NCBI GenBank assembly: GCA_028015205.1
Contig: CM051521.1
Location: 88,140,513-88,204,512 of the forward strand
Source of the DNA: Mytilisepta virgata
Lineage: Eukaryota > Mollusca > Bivalvia > Mytilida > Mytilidae
Direction: 5' to 3'
DNA: 64,000 bases
In this document: positions 1 to 15,000 of the stretch, in pieces
Layout of the letters: every line of letters starts with the position of its first letter
How positions within the stretch are numbered: the stretch's first letter is position 1
Notes under the pieces: model-generated
What the model was told of the DNA's origin: nothing
Databases searched by the model: none
What the model saw: only the letters and a program-made list of their open reading frames with translations
Made by a program: the position numbers and the translations under genes

Positions 1-89
1 CAGCTTCAGTATACTTCAAAATAGGAGAAGATTCAGGTCAGATCCAAGTTAAGGCATCGTTGTCTGACATTTCAGAAGAAAACTTCTAT
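1..89 (+). CDS. Cadherin exon B0 (3' part, 29 codons)
   Basis: Bases 3-89 read as YFKIGEDSGQIQVKASL plus flanks, matching the 'YFxI..SGxI.V..L' half of a cadherin repeat, and end at Tyr before GTAAGT. The 5' part is off the window. Its superblock partner is B18. The next intron (90-1553) holds the tandem repeat at about 205-915; I see nothing in the rest. Confidence 0.8.
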
Positions 90-3000
90 GTAAGTCATAT
101 TTTTTATTATACAGTAAGATTTAATAGCAATACTATATAGATGATATACTATGGATTTATAAAAATTCATTGTTTGAGGTACAGATATCATATTGTTTTT
201 GTACTGTCTGTCGATCCGTCCATCACAAAATTTTGTCATCGCTCTATCTCATGCATCATATTTTGGATTTGGATAAAACTTGGCAGGAATACTTATTAGG
301 ATATGTAAATGTGCATATGTTCTTGATTTTTTGATAAATCAAATAAATGGACTTAGCCATTTTGCCTTAAGACTAGATGGAAAAATTTTGTCATCATTCT
401 ATCTCATGCATCATACTTCTGATTTGGACGAAACTTTGCAGGATTACTTATTAGGGTAAATAGATATGCATATATTCTTGACTTTGTGATAAATCAATTT
501 ATTTTAACGGCATGGGGGGGTAAATTATGGACTTAGCCATTTTGCCTTAGGACTGTATGGAAGAAATTTTGTCATCACTCTGTCTTATGCATCATATGTT
601 GGAAATGGATGAAACTTTGCAGGATTACTGGTTAGTTTATGCAGATGTGCATGTCTTCTTGACTTTATGATAAATCAGTTTTTTTTGGGGTTGATCAGGG
701 GTAAATAATGGACTTAGCCATTTTGCCTTAGGACTAGATGGAAGACATTTTGGCATCACTCTAACTTGTGCATCCTACTTCAGATTTGGATGAAACTTTG
801 CAGGAATACGTGTTAGGGTAGCTGATCTGCATGTATACTGGTCTTTGTGAAAAATCAATTTCTGAGGGTTGATCATGGTAAAATATGGACTTAGCCATTT
901 TGCCTAAGAACAGGATAGAAGAAATTAATATTCATGCTTAGAGAGGAATATTGACTCCCCTTTCTTTCTGACTCATTATGAAATCCAGTTAATTGCATAT
1001 TAGATATCAGGTTTGTAATACAACTATTTTATGTTCCCTCCTGATAACATGCGGTTGGGGGGAGACATACATTTTTGTGTGCAAAAACAAACTTTAATTG
1101 TCTACTTATTTGCATTTTGAGACAGGTTTTGATGAATTCATTGATTCTATTTCATCCACAAAAACCACAAACACAAAAATTAATTTGCAAGTTTATACAA
1201 TGAATTTTCATAATTTATTACAACTTTTCTAATACATTAACTAACACCCAGAACACAATTTTGAAAATGAAGTAAAATACATGTGGAAACATTATACATG
1301 AAAGTAATCCTTGTGATACTGGAATGAATAGAACTCTTGTAAGATTTTTGTGCAAACCAATATAGTGGGTGATTTTCAACTTGGGATGATGTGAGACTTT
1401 TCTATAATATTAAAGTCTCATTTTGGCTGAGATTTCTTTTAGAGTTTCCAAGAATTTGTACTACAGTTATACATTTGCACCTTATTATGAATTTTATGAC
1501 TGTTCTGACATGTAAAAAGAATTTACTAGACAACATATTTTTTTTCCCTGTAGGTGCGAGTCAGAGCCTATGACAATGGTTCTCCAGCTATGGGAAATAC
1601 AACTGTTGTCACTATAACAGTAAATAGAAATCTACAGGCTCCAGTATTGTCTGCCCCATTAGCAATAACAGTTCGAGTTCCAGAAACACAAGAACTTGGT
1701 GTACCAATTACAACAATCAATGCTACTGATGCTGATTCTCAGGTTAGTTGTCATGGATATCTGTTTTGGTTTTAATTTTCATCATGTTATGGGTTCCTGC
1801 TTGCACCATTCTTAAACATATTCAATGTGAAATCAATAGACACAAAAAATAATAAGACTATGATGAAAATTTATTAAATATATTTCCTTATCAAAACATT
1901 TTTTTTAAAACAGCAAAGTGCTGTATTTTATAAATTATATTCAAAGATTTCATGTTTAGAATTTTTTTTTTGGTTCAGATTCAAATAGTAATATTGCAAG
2001 AGATCAGATATAGTAAGTTAGATATAAAAGAAATCATCAATATAACAGCTTGATATCAATATCATTGTGTTTACATGGATATTTTGTGATGTTATAAAAA
2101 CACTTTTACGTCATAAAATTAAGCACTGCATTGCCTACCCTAGGCTTTGCATCATACCCATCAAGCTTTAAAAATATTTTAGAATCCAAAATATAACCAA
2201 GGAAATATTCAACAATAATCCTAAATATTATAGAATGAACTTTCAATTGCATAAACTTAATAATCAGTTTTAGTCAAACATTGTATGACAAAAAAATTAA
2301 TCTTTTCTTTATTTTCAGGAACCACACGACACTGTTAAATTCAGAGGATTTGGTGACGACAAATTATTTGAATATTTTGGAATCAATGCAGACACAGGTG
2401 ATATATATGTTGCCAAGTCGTTACAGTTAGATACACAGAAGAACTTTCAGGTAATCTATCAGTATATTTAGCTTCCTTTAGAAGATGAGTGTCTAATTAG
2501 AGCCCCGCCACATTGTAGTGGTCGCTCTATAGTGAACTGTCAGTCCGCCCATCTGTAACAAATCATGTCCGCTCTATATGTTGAGAACCTATATGATTTC
2601 AAAGTGTATACTTGGCTTGGATATTCACTAGCACAAAAGGGTGTGTCAAAATGTATGTACAACTCTGTAGGTCAAAGTTCAAGGTCAAAAATTTAATGGT
2701 CATCAATATTGCATGTCCACACCATGCAGTGAGCACTGGATAGCTTCATATAACAATGAAAGTAAGGCTATCCAGCAGTGCAGTAAAATGACCAAATATA
2801 ACAGTCAGTTGTCTATTTATCCATTTGTAAACTTTTACATGTATATTTGATTTTTTTCTGAAACCAATGAGTCAATTGGAACCAAAATTGGCAACAACAG
2901 CATTTAATGCATTTTTTCATAACCATATCATTGGCTAATAGGTAGGGTAAGGTATATAGGAATCACTTTGTCTGTCTGTTTGTGCAAGTTGTCTCTAGTT

Positions 3001-6000
3001 CACAACTTTTTAATGCCTTGAAAGAATCAAATTATCCTTGGTGAAATTGTTGACCACCACCATGGTGTGTGTCATGAAAAAAGTTTATTGTTGCTATATA
3101 AAATCAAAGTCAGAAACTATTTAAAAGAAAAATAGAATTGCAACTTGAAAGAAAACTGGTCAACACATGAATTATTTGTGGTGTAAATTTTGTAGGATGA
3201 AATGAGTAAAAAGGGGACAGGGGGATAACTTTATGAGCTTTTCACAAAGTATCTATTGTATTAGATGCTAAACAAACAAAAAAAGGCAACATTTGATTGG
3301 CTATTAGTATACACTAACATATATTTTGTTATTAAATTAAAAGGTTTCACAATTGATATTGGTGTAACAAAAGAAGAAGATTTTTTATGACTTCCATATT
3401 GTTAATATAGACAAAAAGATATCACAACACATATGCAGTAAAGTTTTTACAGTAGACCAATGTTTAAAGTGGACATTTATTTTCACGAGAACAATGTGAC
3501 TATTTTATTTGGAACAGGATATTTCTCTAGGATCGAACAATTCATCATTCTTGAATTGTAATTTCAGGAAACATATGTATTTATTCAATAAAAATAAAAT
3601 ACAAACTATTTTTGGAATTGTCACTCTCAGTTTTTTAAGGTGATAAACTAACATTTATATATATACCCTTTATTTGTAATTTCAGATGATTGTTCAGGCA
3701 TATGATATGGGTACACCAGTAAGAACATCCATACAAAATGCAACAGTTTCTATTGTTGTTTATAGAAATGAATTTGCTCCATCTCCAACTCAACCAGTGT
3801 TTAGGGTTGATGTACAAGAAAACCGTGCTGTTTTGGAGAATGTTCAGATAGTTACTTTCAATGACGCCGACACTGATGTAAGTTTTGCAGTACATTGTAT
3901 TTGTTTTAGAGGCATATGGGGCTGCTTATTGGCTAAATTGACAATATATAAATACAGTTTTATTGGAGGAAATTCAAGATTTGTTTTGTATACATGGGAC
4001 AACTCATGCCTCAGGGTTTCGGTCATTTTTATCCCTAAATTAAGTTTTGAGTAATAATACAAAATCTCATTCCTTACAGTCCTCAAATTCTTGACATACA
4101 GTCAAACCTGCCCTAACGGTCACCTCAATTAAGCAGCCACCTGCCTTCAGCGGTCGTCCTGGAGTCCGCCCAAATAGTTTTACGTGTTAATTTAACTCGA
4201 ATAAGCGGTCACCTGTCTAACGCGGCCAGCGGTCACAACAAATGGTACCCAAGCTTGAAATTTACCTAAATTAAGCGGTCATTTACCTTTCTATAAATGT
4301 TAAAATCATCGTTAATTGACTTTCAAATCATCTTTAATTAATGACATAGCTTAGTTATCATTCAAATTATCAATCTCATCGTTCATTTACGTTCGATTGT
4401 GGAAAAAAACATCGTTTCATCTCAGTCGAACCGCCATATTTGTATGTTAGACAACGATAATATCTTGATCGTTCCGGACCGGAAAGCAAAATACGGAATT
4501 GCCGCTCATTGTAAAACTCGATTAAACGGTCACCTGTCTTATGCGGCCACTTAACTTTTGTCCCAATTGTGGCCGTTAAAAGCAGGTTTGACTGTACTTC
4601 TCAGCATCCCACCGGTAATTTAGAAAATGTCAGCCAAGAACATTGGAGTTGATCACATTGATAGCTTTATTTTGTTTTTATTTTATGACAAGTGATCTTC
4701 ACAGATTACAATAAGGTGATAGTTATAATTTTTCTCTTTTTATAAAATTTTGACGAGACGTATTATGGTATACAAATGTCCAGCATCTGTCTGTCTGTCC
4801 ATCCGTCTGTCCATCGTAAACATGTCGCTCCGTAACTTGAGAACAACTTATCCAAATTTCATGAAACTTAACATAGTTGTTTCTTATGATGGTCAAACGA
4901 TCTGTATACTTTTTGGTGAAAATAAGATTAAAACTTTTGGAGTTACGGGACTTTGTAACTAAAACGGGTGTTTTTTTTTTTTCACGTGTCGCACCGTATC
5001 TCAGAATTGATTTATGATTATTGCTTAAAACTTTACACACTTCTTAGTTATATTAATCTAAAGATCTGTATACTTTTTGGTGATGATTCCAAATTTTATT
5101 TTAGAGTTATTGAGTTTTTTGTAAAAAAAAGTCAGGGTTTTTACATGTCGCGCCGTATCTCAGAAACTATTTTTGATTATTGAATAAAACTTCACACACT
5201 TTTTAGTTATATTAATCTGAAGATCTGTATACTTTTTCGTGATGATTCTTATTTTATTTTTGAGTTATTTAATTTTTATTGAGCTTTTTGGTAAAAAAGG
5301 TAGTCTTTTTTGGTCACATTTCGCACCTTATCTCTGTTGCTTAAAAGTTTACATGCTTATGTTTTGCTGGGTTTCCATATACATCCCACCAGAAGCTCCA
5401 CTAGATAAAAGGGGATTCCAAAAACATTATGTTTTTTTCACAAGACAACGGGCGTATCATGCGCTCGAGGCGCAGCTGTTTATTTCCTTAGGGCTCATAA
5501 GAAGCTATTGGCTACCTGGTATTTAAATGTTTATTATTTCCCATAACAGATGTGTTTATTAATTTATAATTATTATTTGATGTTTAATTTTACAGCAACC
5601 ATATGAAACAGTGACCCTGTCCGTGATTGGTGATGGCACAGTTGAAGACTTTTTTGATTTCCGTCAAATTGTCGATGGTAGTGGAAATGAGGCTGCCCAG
5701 ATAAGGGTAAAGACAAATCTGACTACAGCTCCTCTGGATACATACACTGTAAGTAATTAATAAGCTTTTGTCAGAATCCACTTTACGGAAAGGGATAAGA
5801 AGGGAAGACAAAGTCTCCCAAATCACTTTATAGTTTGACCTGTTATGTATAGTTAAGGCAAGAAATTCCTTATATCTGCACTGTTTAATGTGAATAAATG
5901 CATGATTTTGAGAATTTTCAATTAGAAAAATTTTGATGTGTTTGCAACAGAAAAAATATTATTATTTGTTTGTCAAAGTATTGTCTTAAGGCATTAAATT

Positions 6001-9000
6001 ACTTTGAGAATTCAGGATTTACACCTTGTCCTTGAAATCCCCAAAAGTAATTGTACCTGAAAAATAGGAACTTACTTTAAAAGAAAGTCCTTAAAAAATA
6101 TTGAGAACTATATTACATAAAAGAAATTATTTTTTGGGATATTCTGACATCTCAATTTATTTCTGTTACAATCTTTCAGTATGTATAAAACACACAAAAA
6201 TCTATTTGTATCACTATCTGCCTCCATTTACTGTGTATTGTGCTATTTTTAGATATAATGATTTCTTGTTCATTATAAAATAAAAATGCACATAAAAAAT
6301 AATTAATAGATGTACTTTGGAAGTCTTTGAAAAGTATTTGAACACTTGGAATATACATATACATATAGATGAAATCTGTAACTTTTTACCCACTGTTTGT
6401 TGATTAATTCTTTAGAATTTCAAGCGTAAAACAACTTACAATGCCTTGCACTGTAGCAGGGAGACTTCCATTCTGTATAATTTATTGCTTCTGTAATGGA
6501 AAACTTCATGTTTTATTTCACAGATGAGAATACAAGCCAAAGATGGTGGATCCCCACCTGAGTCGGGAACAGCTGTTGTTGTCATAACGATAATCAGAAA
6601 CTTGTTCCGTCCTGTGTTTAATCCTACGACATATACTGAAACTATTGATGAATTAACAGATCTTGGGGATGTCATACTTACACTGATGGCCGTAGATGAT
6701 GATTCAAAGGTGAGTAACAATCAACAATACTGATAACTAATACATTTATCCCACCCTTTTACCTCTCTAATTCATAACTATTGGTTATGGTAAATTGTTT
6801 AATTTCTATTGAGTAAATTAAAATTTTGGGGAATCTTAGCCATGAAGTAGTTCCCACTTGAAGTGTTTGTAACACTCCATTTAGATACACAAATAAATTT
6901 GAAAAATCTGTTTCATATGAATATTGGCTATGAAAGAGATTGAACATTAGTTAAGAGAATATTTTGCAGCTATACTGTTATATAATTAATCGGATTTGAA
7001 CACACTCACTGAAGACATGATATACCATACTTACTATTATATTGTGAAAAGTATCATCTCTTCTCTTTTGAAATGCTTCTTATGTTGTGAAAACTCTATA
7101 AAAACTTTTTGTCTACTGTTTGGACACCTCAGTTCATTAAATGGATTTTTATAACCTTGAATTTCTTAATCCATGTGAATTGTCTAGTCACTTAGGTGAA
7201 AAATGCAATAAGCTAAATTGTAACTGACACAAATGAAATACCTGATTTTTTTTTAATTATGTCTTCTGGAGAAACACAAAAATAATGCCTATAGTGTAAT
7301 AGGGAGATAACTCTCCCTATGAGATTTTATAAAATTAAGTATTTACAACCCCATGTTGCATGAAATATGCATAAATCTCATTAAAGATATTTAACGTAAC
7401 AGTTTTACAATTTTTAGGATAGATCTGAGTTTATAAATTCAGATTATTAATTTTTTTTAATTTTCAAGGGCATTAATTTTTCTATTGGAAATTCTCTATT
7501 CAGAGTCATTGTGAGGTCTACAAACATAATGTTTATACATAACTGAAAAAAATTTATGTTTTTTTGGACGAATCGATAAAGTTAATTATAACCAACAAAA
7601 GATTGTCTAATAATTCTAGCGTTTAGACTTTCAATATGTGAAAAATTCATTTTATGAACTGAGGTGTCCAGACAGTAGTTTTCTTTTTAAAAAAAGTGCA
7701 TGCTTGGTAATAACATTTACAGTTACTGTAATGTAAGGACCTCGTTTGTCAATGTCTCATGATCTGCTTGGAAATTGAAAGAGACAAGGCGAAAATCAGT
7801 ATGATAGCCATGAGTACCTTATTTTTGTATTTATAGCCCCTTTTTGTTGCCTTTTGTCAAACCATGAACATACTACTTTACAGAGCCCACACAACAATGT
7901 GAGATACTTCATGAATGCAGGAGCACAAAGCCAGGAGGCCGCCCAGTACTTCCTTGTTGACTACACTACAGGAGAAGTAAGACTGCGTCAGTCCTTAATG
8001 AATGATCCAAACAAGAGGCAATCTTACTCTGTAAGTTATTTGGTGTTATTTAAATAATTCAGCATAGTCTATGAAGAAGTAATTCTTCAACCAAACTATT
8101 ATGAAAATTGAGGTGGCAGATATCTTTCTTTTTTTTTTGTTTAATTTTTTCTGAGCTTTTCTCTGAAGTAAATTTTTTTTTGGTTAGTTGTAAGGAATAG
8201 GGGCGTTAAGGCCTGTTTTTCGCCTAAAAATATGAATATCTAGGGAATTGGTTCAAAATTACCCTAAACCTAGTAAAACATACAAGAGCTTCAAAAGTAA
8301 CTCAATTCAGCTTCATTCACGGCATTATGGCGTGAAATGATGTCATTATTTTGCTTTATTTACCCAAAATCCTGAAAATTACTGATTTTTAGCAGTTTTC
8401 CATGTACGGTTTGCCTCAGAAAACACTGTCCGCATTAGAGAAATAAAAAAATATTTTTACAGGAGATGTATATTATCCAAATGCATATTAAAGCCAAATA
8501 TGAAGTTGTTTCTTGTATGCGGAGGCACTTTACCTGTCCAAAATATGTGTGAGAAGTGGCCAAAATCTTCAAAATCTAGGGATTTTCACAAAATTATGTT
8601 ATTTTGGTCATGGCTTATGGCCAGAACGATGAAAGAAATATGGAACTTTACTTCATTTTCAACAAAGTATGTTTGTTAAGGTTATTGTTACACCTATATC
8701 TTTTTGCTTACTGGGATTTTAATTTTTTGCCCTATTTTAGGCCAAATAGGGGGCTTAATGCCCCTTGTTCATTAAAAAATGAGGCAAGAAGGGAAGACAA
8801 TAACTTTACTAAGAAAATATTCATCAGAAATAAATTTAAACTTCTCTTCTTTATTTTATTTATCATTATTATTAATTTGTTTTGGGGTGAAATTAGATAC
8901 CTTTTTTTTTCTCTAGTTCATTTTTCTAAAGCAATATTATTTTGGTGACATTGTGGTGAAATTAGATGCCATTGTATTTTTTATTTTTTTCTAGTTCATA

Positions 9001-12000
9001 GCTACAGCAATATTAATTTGGTGACATTGTGGTGAAATAAGATACCATTGTATTTTTTATTTTTTTCTAGTTCATTGCTGAAGCAATAGACGAAGGAACA
9101 CCTACAGCTCTAACAGGAAGTAATACAGCACAGGTTTCTATAATAGTCAACAGGAATCGTTTCCCTCCTGTCATATCTAACTTGGCAAATACCATAGAAA
9201 TATTTCACAATGCTACAGGACAAGTATATGATGTTGCTGCCAATGATGCTGATAACACAGTAAGTCAAACCAAAATGTAGTTTCTTAATTTCAATCAAAA
9301 GTTATTACAGGCAAAATCAGTGCAAAAAAAACTTTTTTCACAGTTAAAGTTTTGTAATGTTTATAGTTAAAAGTCTAAATATGATTTTTTTATGTATTTC
9401 AGGCACCTTTTAACACAATTGAATTCGATATCACAGGAGATGATAGTGCAACATCTGTGTTCAGTATTAACTCTACGACTGGAGTTATCACACTAACAGC
9501 CAATATTTTTTCTGTTACTTCAACGTCATACAAGGTAAAGAATATTTTAGATACTTATACTCCAGCAGTTATTTTACATGGATGTCAGTTTTGTTATAGC
9601 TAAAAGCATCAAAGCACAAAAGAAGTTTCTTATCTGGAATTAATTTGGTGATTTTGTTTGTTCTAAAAGTTTTAATGAATTGTTGTAATTATAATTTAGA
9701 TATTTAAAAAAAAATCTAATATGAATTTTCATTTTGGCAAATATGTCATTATGTCAAATCTTAAAAGTATACATGAACTTCTGAATTTTTCATCTTTAAA
9801 TTTTGATATTACCTACTTTTTTACTGAAAGTAGACTTACAATTTTAAAAGTATGTTTTCTATATATTTAATGAACATTTTAGTCGGTGCCATTCTTTAAA
9901 TCATGAATTTACCAGTCCATTTGTGAAATTGGATTTTTTCTTGTCATAGGTTAGAGTAAGAGCTCGAGATGGTGGTGTTCCTCGCTTGGAGGATGTTGAA
10001 GTATTAACAATAAATGTGAAGAGAAATTTCCGAGTACCTGTTTTTTCTGCGACCTCATATACTGGATCAGTTAGAGAAGATGCAGCTGTTGGATCCAATA
10101 TTTTACAAGTTAATGCTATAGACTTGGATTCTGATGTAAGACAATATATATTTTTTTTTCAAATTAAAAGCAGCTCTGTTTATTGGAAAGTTATAAAGTG
10201 CTTCATAATTTCTAAATGCATTGGTAATGCGATTTGTGAATTTTCAATCCTATTTTTTTAAAGACTGAATGTGTTTATGTTAATTGTTCATACTATTTTT
10301 TTTTTTTTTTTAATTAATTCATTTCATGTAGTTTAAGTGATTTAAGTTCTAAGAACAAAAAGTAAGAAATTGCTTTCTAAGTTTATTTCATCGAATTTTT
10401 CAGTCTCCATACAATCTAGTAAGATATTTCATTAATGGAGGAGACACAAGATTTTTAATAGATCCTGTAAGTGGTATGATTTCTGTACGACAGACATTAA
10501 CTGGAGAAACACAGACATCATTTACGGTAAGTTTTTTTCAGTTGTTCAGTTCATACATTTACTAATTTGTTCATTTTCATTATAAGTATATTTAAGCATA
10601 GATTAATCTCTTCTATACAAAATTCAGATGTATACTAAATGTAGCAACCAGTCATCAGTTTTATAAGAAATTTAACAGAAAAGTGAATAAGTGATCTGCA
10701 TTTGTCTGTTTTAACTAAAATGCTCCCTTTAGACTTTGAAATCTCTGCAGACAGGGAGTCTTCAGGTCCAAAGTAATGATGCAAGATAATATTAAGTGTA
10801 CCCAATGTGTGAATTTTGTATATTTGCAAGTGCAGTAGAATTTGTTATGCTCAGTGCACCCATTAAACCAACAAAAGAGTACAAACCATAGGCTAGTTCC
10901 TAATGAAAGAAAATTTTGGTGTAGTGACTTATAGGTAGGTCAAATTAGCCTGGGTGTTCTGAATACTCCAGGAACAAAGCTGGAATGTATAGAATTTGTT
11001 TGATCTGTTACTTTTGAATATTTGATGTTTTTTTCTCTTACAATGTGTAATGGAAACCTAAGGATTATAAAATATGACTTTATTACTTTATTGTAATCTG
11101 TTTTGTAGTTTAACATCTATGCTGAAGACCTTGCTTCACCACCACAGAGAAGTCAGAATGTACCAGTTACCATAACGGTAAACCGTAATAACTTTACACC
11201 ACAATTTACCAACCTACCCAACAGCATCAGGATACAGCCATCACAGACTGGTGTTTTCTTCACTACAGCTGCTACTGATAATGATAATGTGGTAGGTATA
11301 TCATATTTGAGACTAAGCACATGGACAAATGTATTTTTTTTTATTTTTCAGGCAAAGTATATTGGCAAGTGGATATATCACAAGGATTTAGAATATTGTC
11401 AGACATATATTAAGGTCGTTGCATATTGGCAGGTTCATATTATGGTCGTAGTATATTGGATGGTGTATCTTGTGTAGAACTTGCCATATTTCAAGTTCAT
11501 ATTAACTGGGACTGTTCAAGTTGTCTTATGTATATTTGATACTTTGAGAATATAATGGATATTTTCAAATGTGTATTTTTGATGTAGGAAATTGTCAATT
11601 GTATAATTTTTGAGACCAAACATACTTCCAAGTGTAGAACTTTAGTCATTAACAGATTGTGAAGTGTATTATATTATAAGATGAAGCATTTTAGCTAGTG
11701 TGTAATATTTGTGTTATTCATATACTAAGGATTTAGAAGATAAACTGTTTTTATCCCAACCTACTAGAAATTATTTATATAGGTTTAATTCAATTATATT
11801 AAGAAAGAAAGTATATGTTTATCAAAGAAAAAGATTTGAATGGTATAATCCAAGTGTTCCACATGGTTTTAAGATCTATAAGGATTTTCTAATTGGTTTT
11901 ACTTATTTATTAGGTGGCTGACTTTGGAACAGTTGACTTTTACATTATTGGAGATGATGCTGCCTCTACTCTGTTTACTATTAACCAAAATAGTGGAGGT

Positions 12001-15000
12001 ATATCTGTCCAAGGGAACCTTGGAAATGACCTAGGGGAATACTATCGGGTAAATATTATAATATATCTCAATTATTAAACAGTTACATATTTCATTTTCT
12101 CTTTTATTGACCGGTATTATCTAACTTTCGGATGATAAGGGAAATTTCATATCACATTGTGTACAGTGTGATATGAACTAGTGATATGAAAATCTGCCCA
12201 TTTGATTGATCAACATGGTTGTATATGAAAATTAATATATTTTGATTGGTCAAAAATTTTGCTACACAATGACGCCATATTTGAAACCCATCATTGCATA
12301 GCAACATTTGACGTCACAGAGAAATGAACGTTATTTTACACGCACTGTACAACGAATCACAAACAAACAAATTTTCTGAAGAATCATAAGAGAAATAGTT
12401 AAAACATCTTGTAAGAATAAGATATCGATTGATATCAACTCTCGTTATTTAATTTGGATTTAATAATAAACTTGCCAAAAGCTCATTTATTATTATATCA
12501 AAATTAAATAACTCAAATCGATAGCAAGCATTTGAATTTTCAAACATTGTGAAACCTATAAATATCACATGTTATTAAAAGGTAAAATGATATGTTCTAT
12601 CATAATACAGTAGTTATGTAAGTTTAATGAGACCGTTTGAGGGGTCGTAAGCAAGAATACAAAGTTAAATACTGTCCCTGCAAAAAAAAAAAAAATGAAA
12701 TAAAGTAAACACTGACAGAATGTCTAAAGAAAATCACTTGCAAGACAAAGCAAAATCAAATATTGATATTTATTTCTACCGATGTCTTTTTTCTAGTCAC
12801 TATTGAAATAATTTCCCTTCTTTACTTGCTAGGTACGAGTTAGAGCTCAAGATCGTGGTAGCCCACCTAAATCTGCAACTGGAATTTTAATGGTCAATGT
12901 AACCCGTAATCTAAATCCACCGTTCTTTGCTCCTGGTAACACTAACTACAATGCAGATATCCTAGAAACACAGACACCAGGTGTGGCCATTGTGGATGTT
13001 GATGCCACAGATAACGACAATGTGGTATGTTAATATTCCAATTTTAGTTTTATTTAAGAGAATGTTTTTTTAAGCTGGAATTTCATTGGTGATGATATCA
13101 GGTTTTAATTTGTAGTAAATATGTAAAGTTATTCACAAAACTATAAATAGCAGTAATGTTATACATATGTAAAACATACATGTTTTTTTTTATGAACAAA
13201 ATCCTCCTATATTTTTGATAGTTTTTATGAATATAGCTGCAGTTGCTTAAACATATGTCTGATAAAGCTCCTTTTCTTCCCTAAAGTGTGGTAAAATACT
13301 TTAATAATAAAAACTAATTATTGTAGTGGTGTTTGTGACTAAAATTGAAATGAAATGATTTATGTTATCAGAGAACAAAACAAATTGAAGAATTCTGTGT
13401 TCTTCTGTTATGTTAGCTTAAAACATACACAGTCAAGAAATTTCATTGTACTTTTAGGGTCCTCAGGCTGACCTTGAATACACATTGATAGGAGACCCGA
13501 AGGATGCGACATATTTCCAAGTAAATCCAAGCACTGGAGAAGTTTCTGTATTACAGTATTTAATGAGTGATACGGATGATACCCTCCTTTATACTGTAAG
13601 TTTTTAATAGTAGATGTTGTTCAAATGATATTGTCTATTTTATTTGGAGTGGAGAGATATAGTTATTTCTCCAATTCTTGACGTGTTTAATCGGTTGGAT
13701 AAAAATACATAATATTTTTAACCCCTACCTGGTGATTAAATTTCTACATGGGAATTTCAGCCGTTTTTTCTGAAGTTATTGGAACAATAAACTAGAGAAG
13801 TCCCGAAATGATGTCTATGTAAACAAAATCTACGCAGCAATGACATTGTCTTGAAGTTTTTGTCGAAAATCATAGGAGAAACAGATTCTCCTTCAATTAA
13901 CTCTTGAGTTATGGAATTTCTCCACCCTCAATAGTTAAATTTTAGATTTTAACACACTTGCAAATGCTCTTGTTGATAATAGAAAATTTAACTATCTTGG
14001 GTGGAGAAATTCCATAACTCACTTGTACCTGAAGGAGAATCTATATTTAAGTGCCTGACAGTCAGGAAATTTGTGAGAGCAAAATCAAAGTCTACATTGA
14101 GTTATTGTACACTTGACAGAATCTCTGTTTAATTGTGTATCTTTATATTGTAAGATATAATTCTTTGATACCATATTTTGACATATTTCAAAAATTGTAT
14201 TTGATTTCAAAATTAATTAATGTTTTAATACATTGTACTCATTATTTTTTCATTTTGAAAATATGAAAACAAATGTTTATACACTTAATACTCAAGTGAA
14301 TAAAGGTAAGAAACAGATTTTTGTGTTAAAATGGATTTTTATTGATATTTTTCATTTTAGTTTACAATATCTGTGAAAGACAAAGGCACTCCGGTGCTTA
14401 ATGGCACTAACTCAGCAACAGTCACAGTTACTGTCCATCGTAACTTAAATGATCCACAACTGAACCTTCCAACTACTGCTAACATCACCAGGCAGGCCAA
14501 CAATAATGATGTTGTAGCTACTTTCAGTCCAAGTGATGCAGACGACAGGGTATGTATTGCAATTGATACTAATTGTGTCATAGAGAATATGAATTAGATT
14601 ATTCCAATCAATGATATATGGGTTATGGAAAAAGTATTTATTATTATTTAGACCCTATATCTGTCTAATTCATAGCAATTGGTTATGGTTAAATTTGCAT
14701 AATATGCTGAGTAATTTAAAAAATTGGGGAATTTTGATTTGACAAAATAGTTCCTGTGGGAGGTAATGTAATGGGAGTCTATTGTATTCAGTTTGAATTG
14801 AGACACGAGTTACACTTGTCTTAATAATCTCCTTTAATAGTCATGTCAATTTTTTTCTTTGGTACTCTTTAAGGATAACATGACAAACAGTGATGGAAAT
14901 TTTATTGTATGTATCTTATTTTTTCTGAAATAATAAATGCCTGGTTAAATTGCATGGTGGTGGTATTGTTGGTTTATTTGCATTTAATTTTGGAAGAGTT

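Noticed and set aside
3686..3688. ATG at the start of exons A2, A3, A20, A22 and A24 as translation starts
   Set aside because: Each directly follows a splice acceptor and occupies the usual hydrophobic strand position of the repeat.
5239..5526. 95-codon open frame
   Set aside because: Falls within and after the tandem repeat at 4765-5350; composition is that of repeat DNA.
8604..8948. 114-codon open frame
   Set aside because: Spans the end of a MITE and the duplicated acceptor units; chance frame in T-rich DNA.
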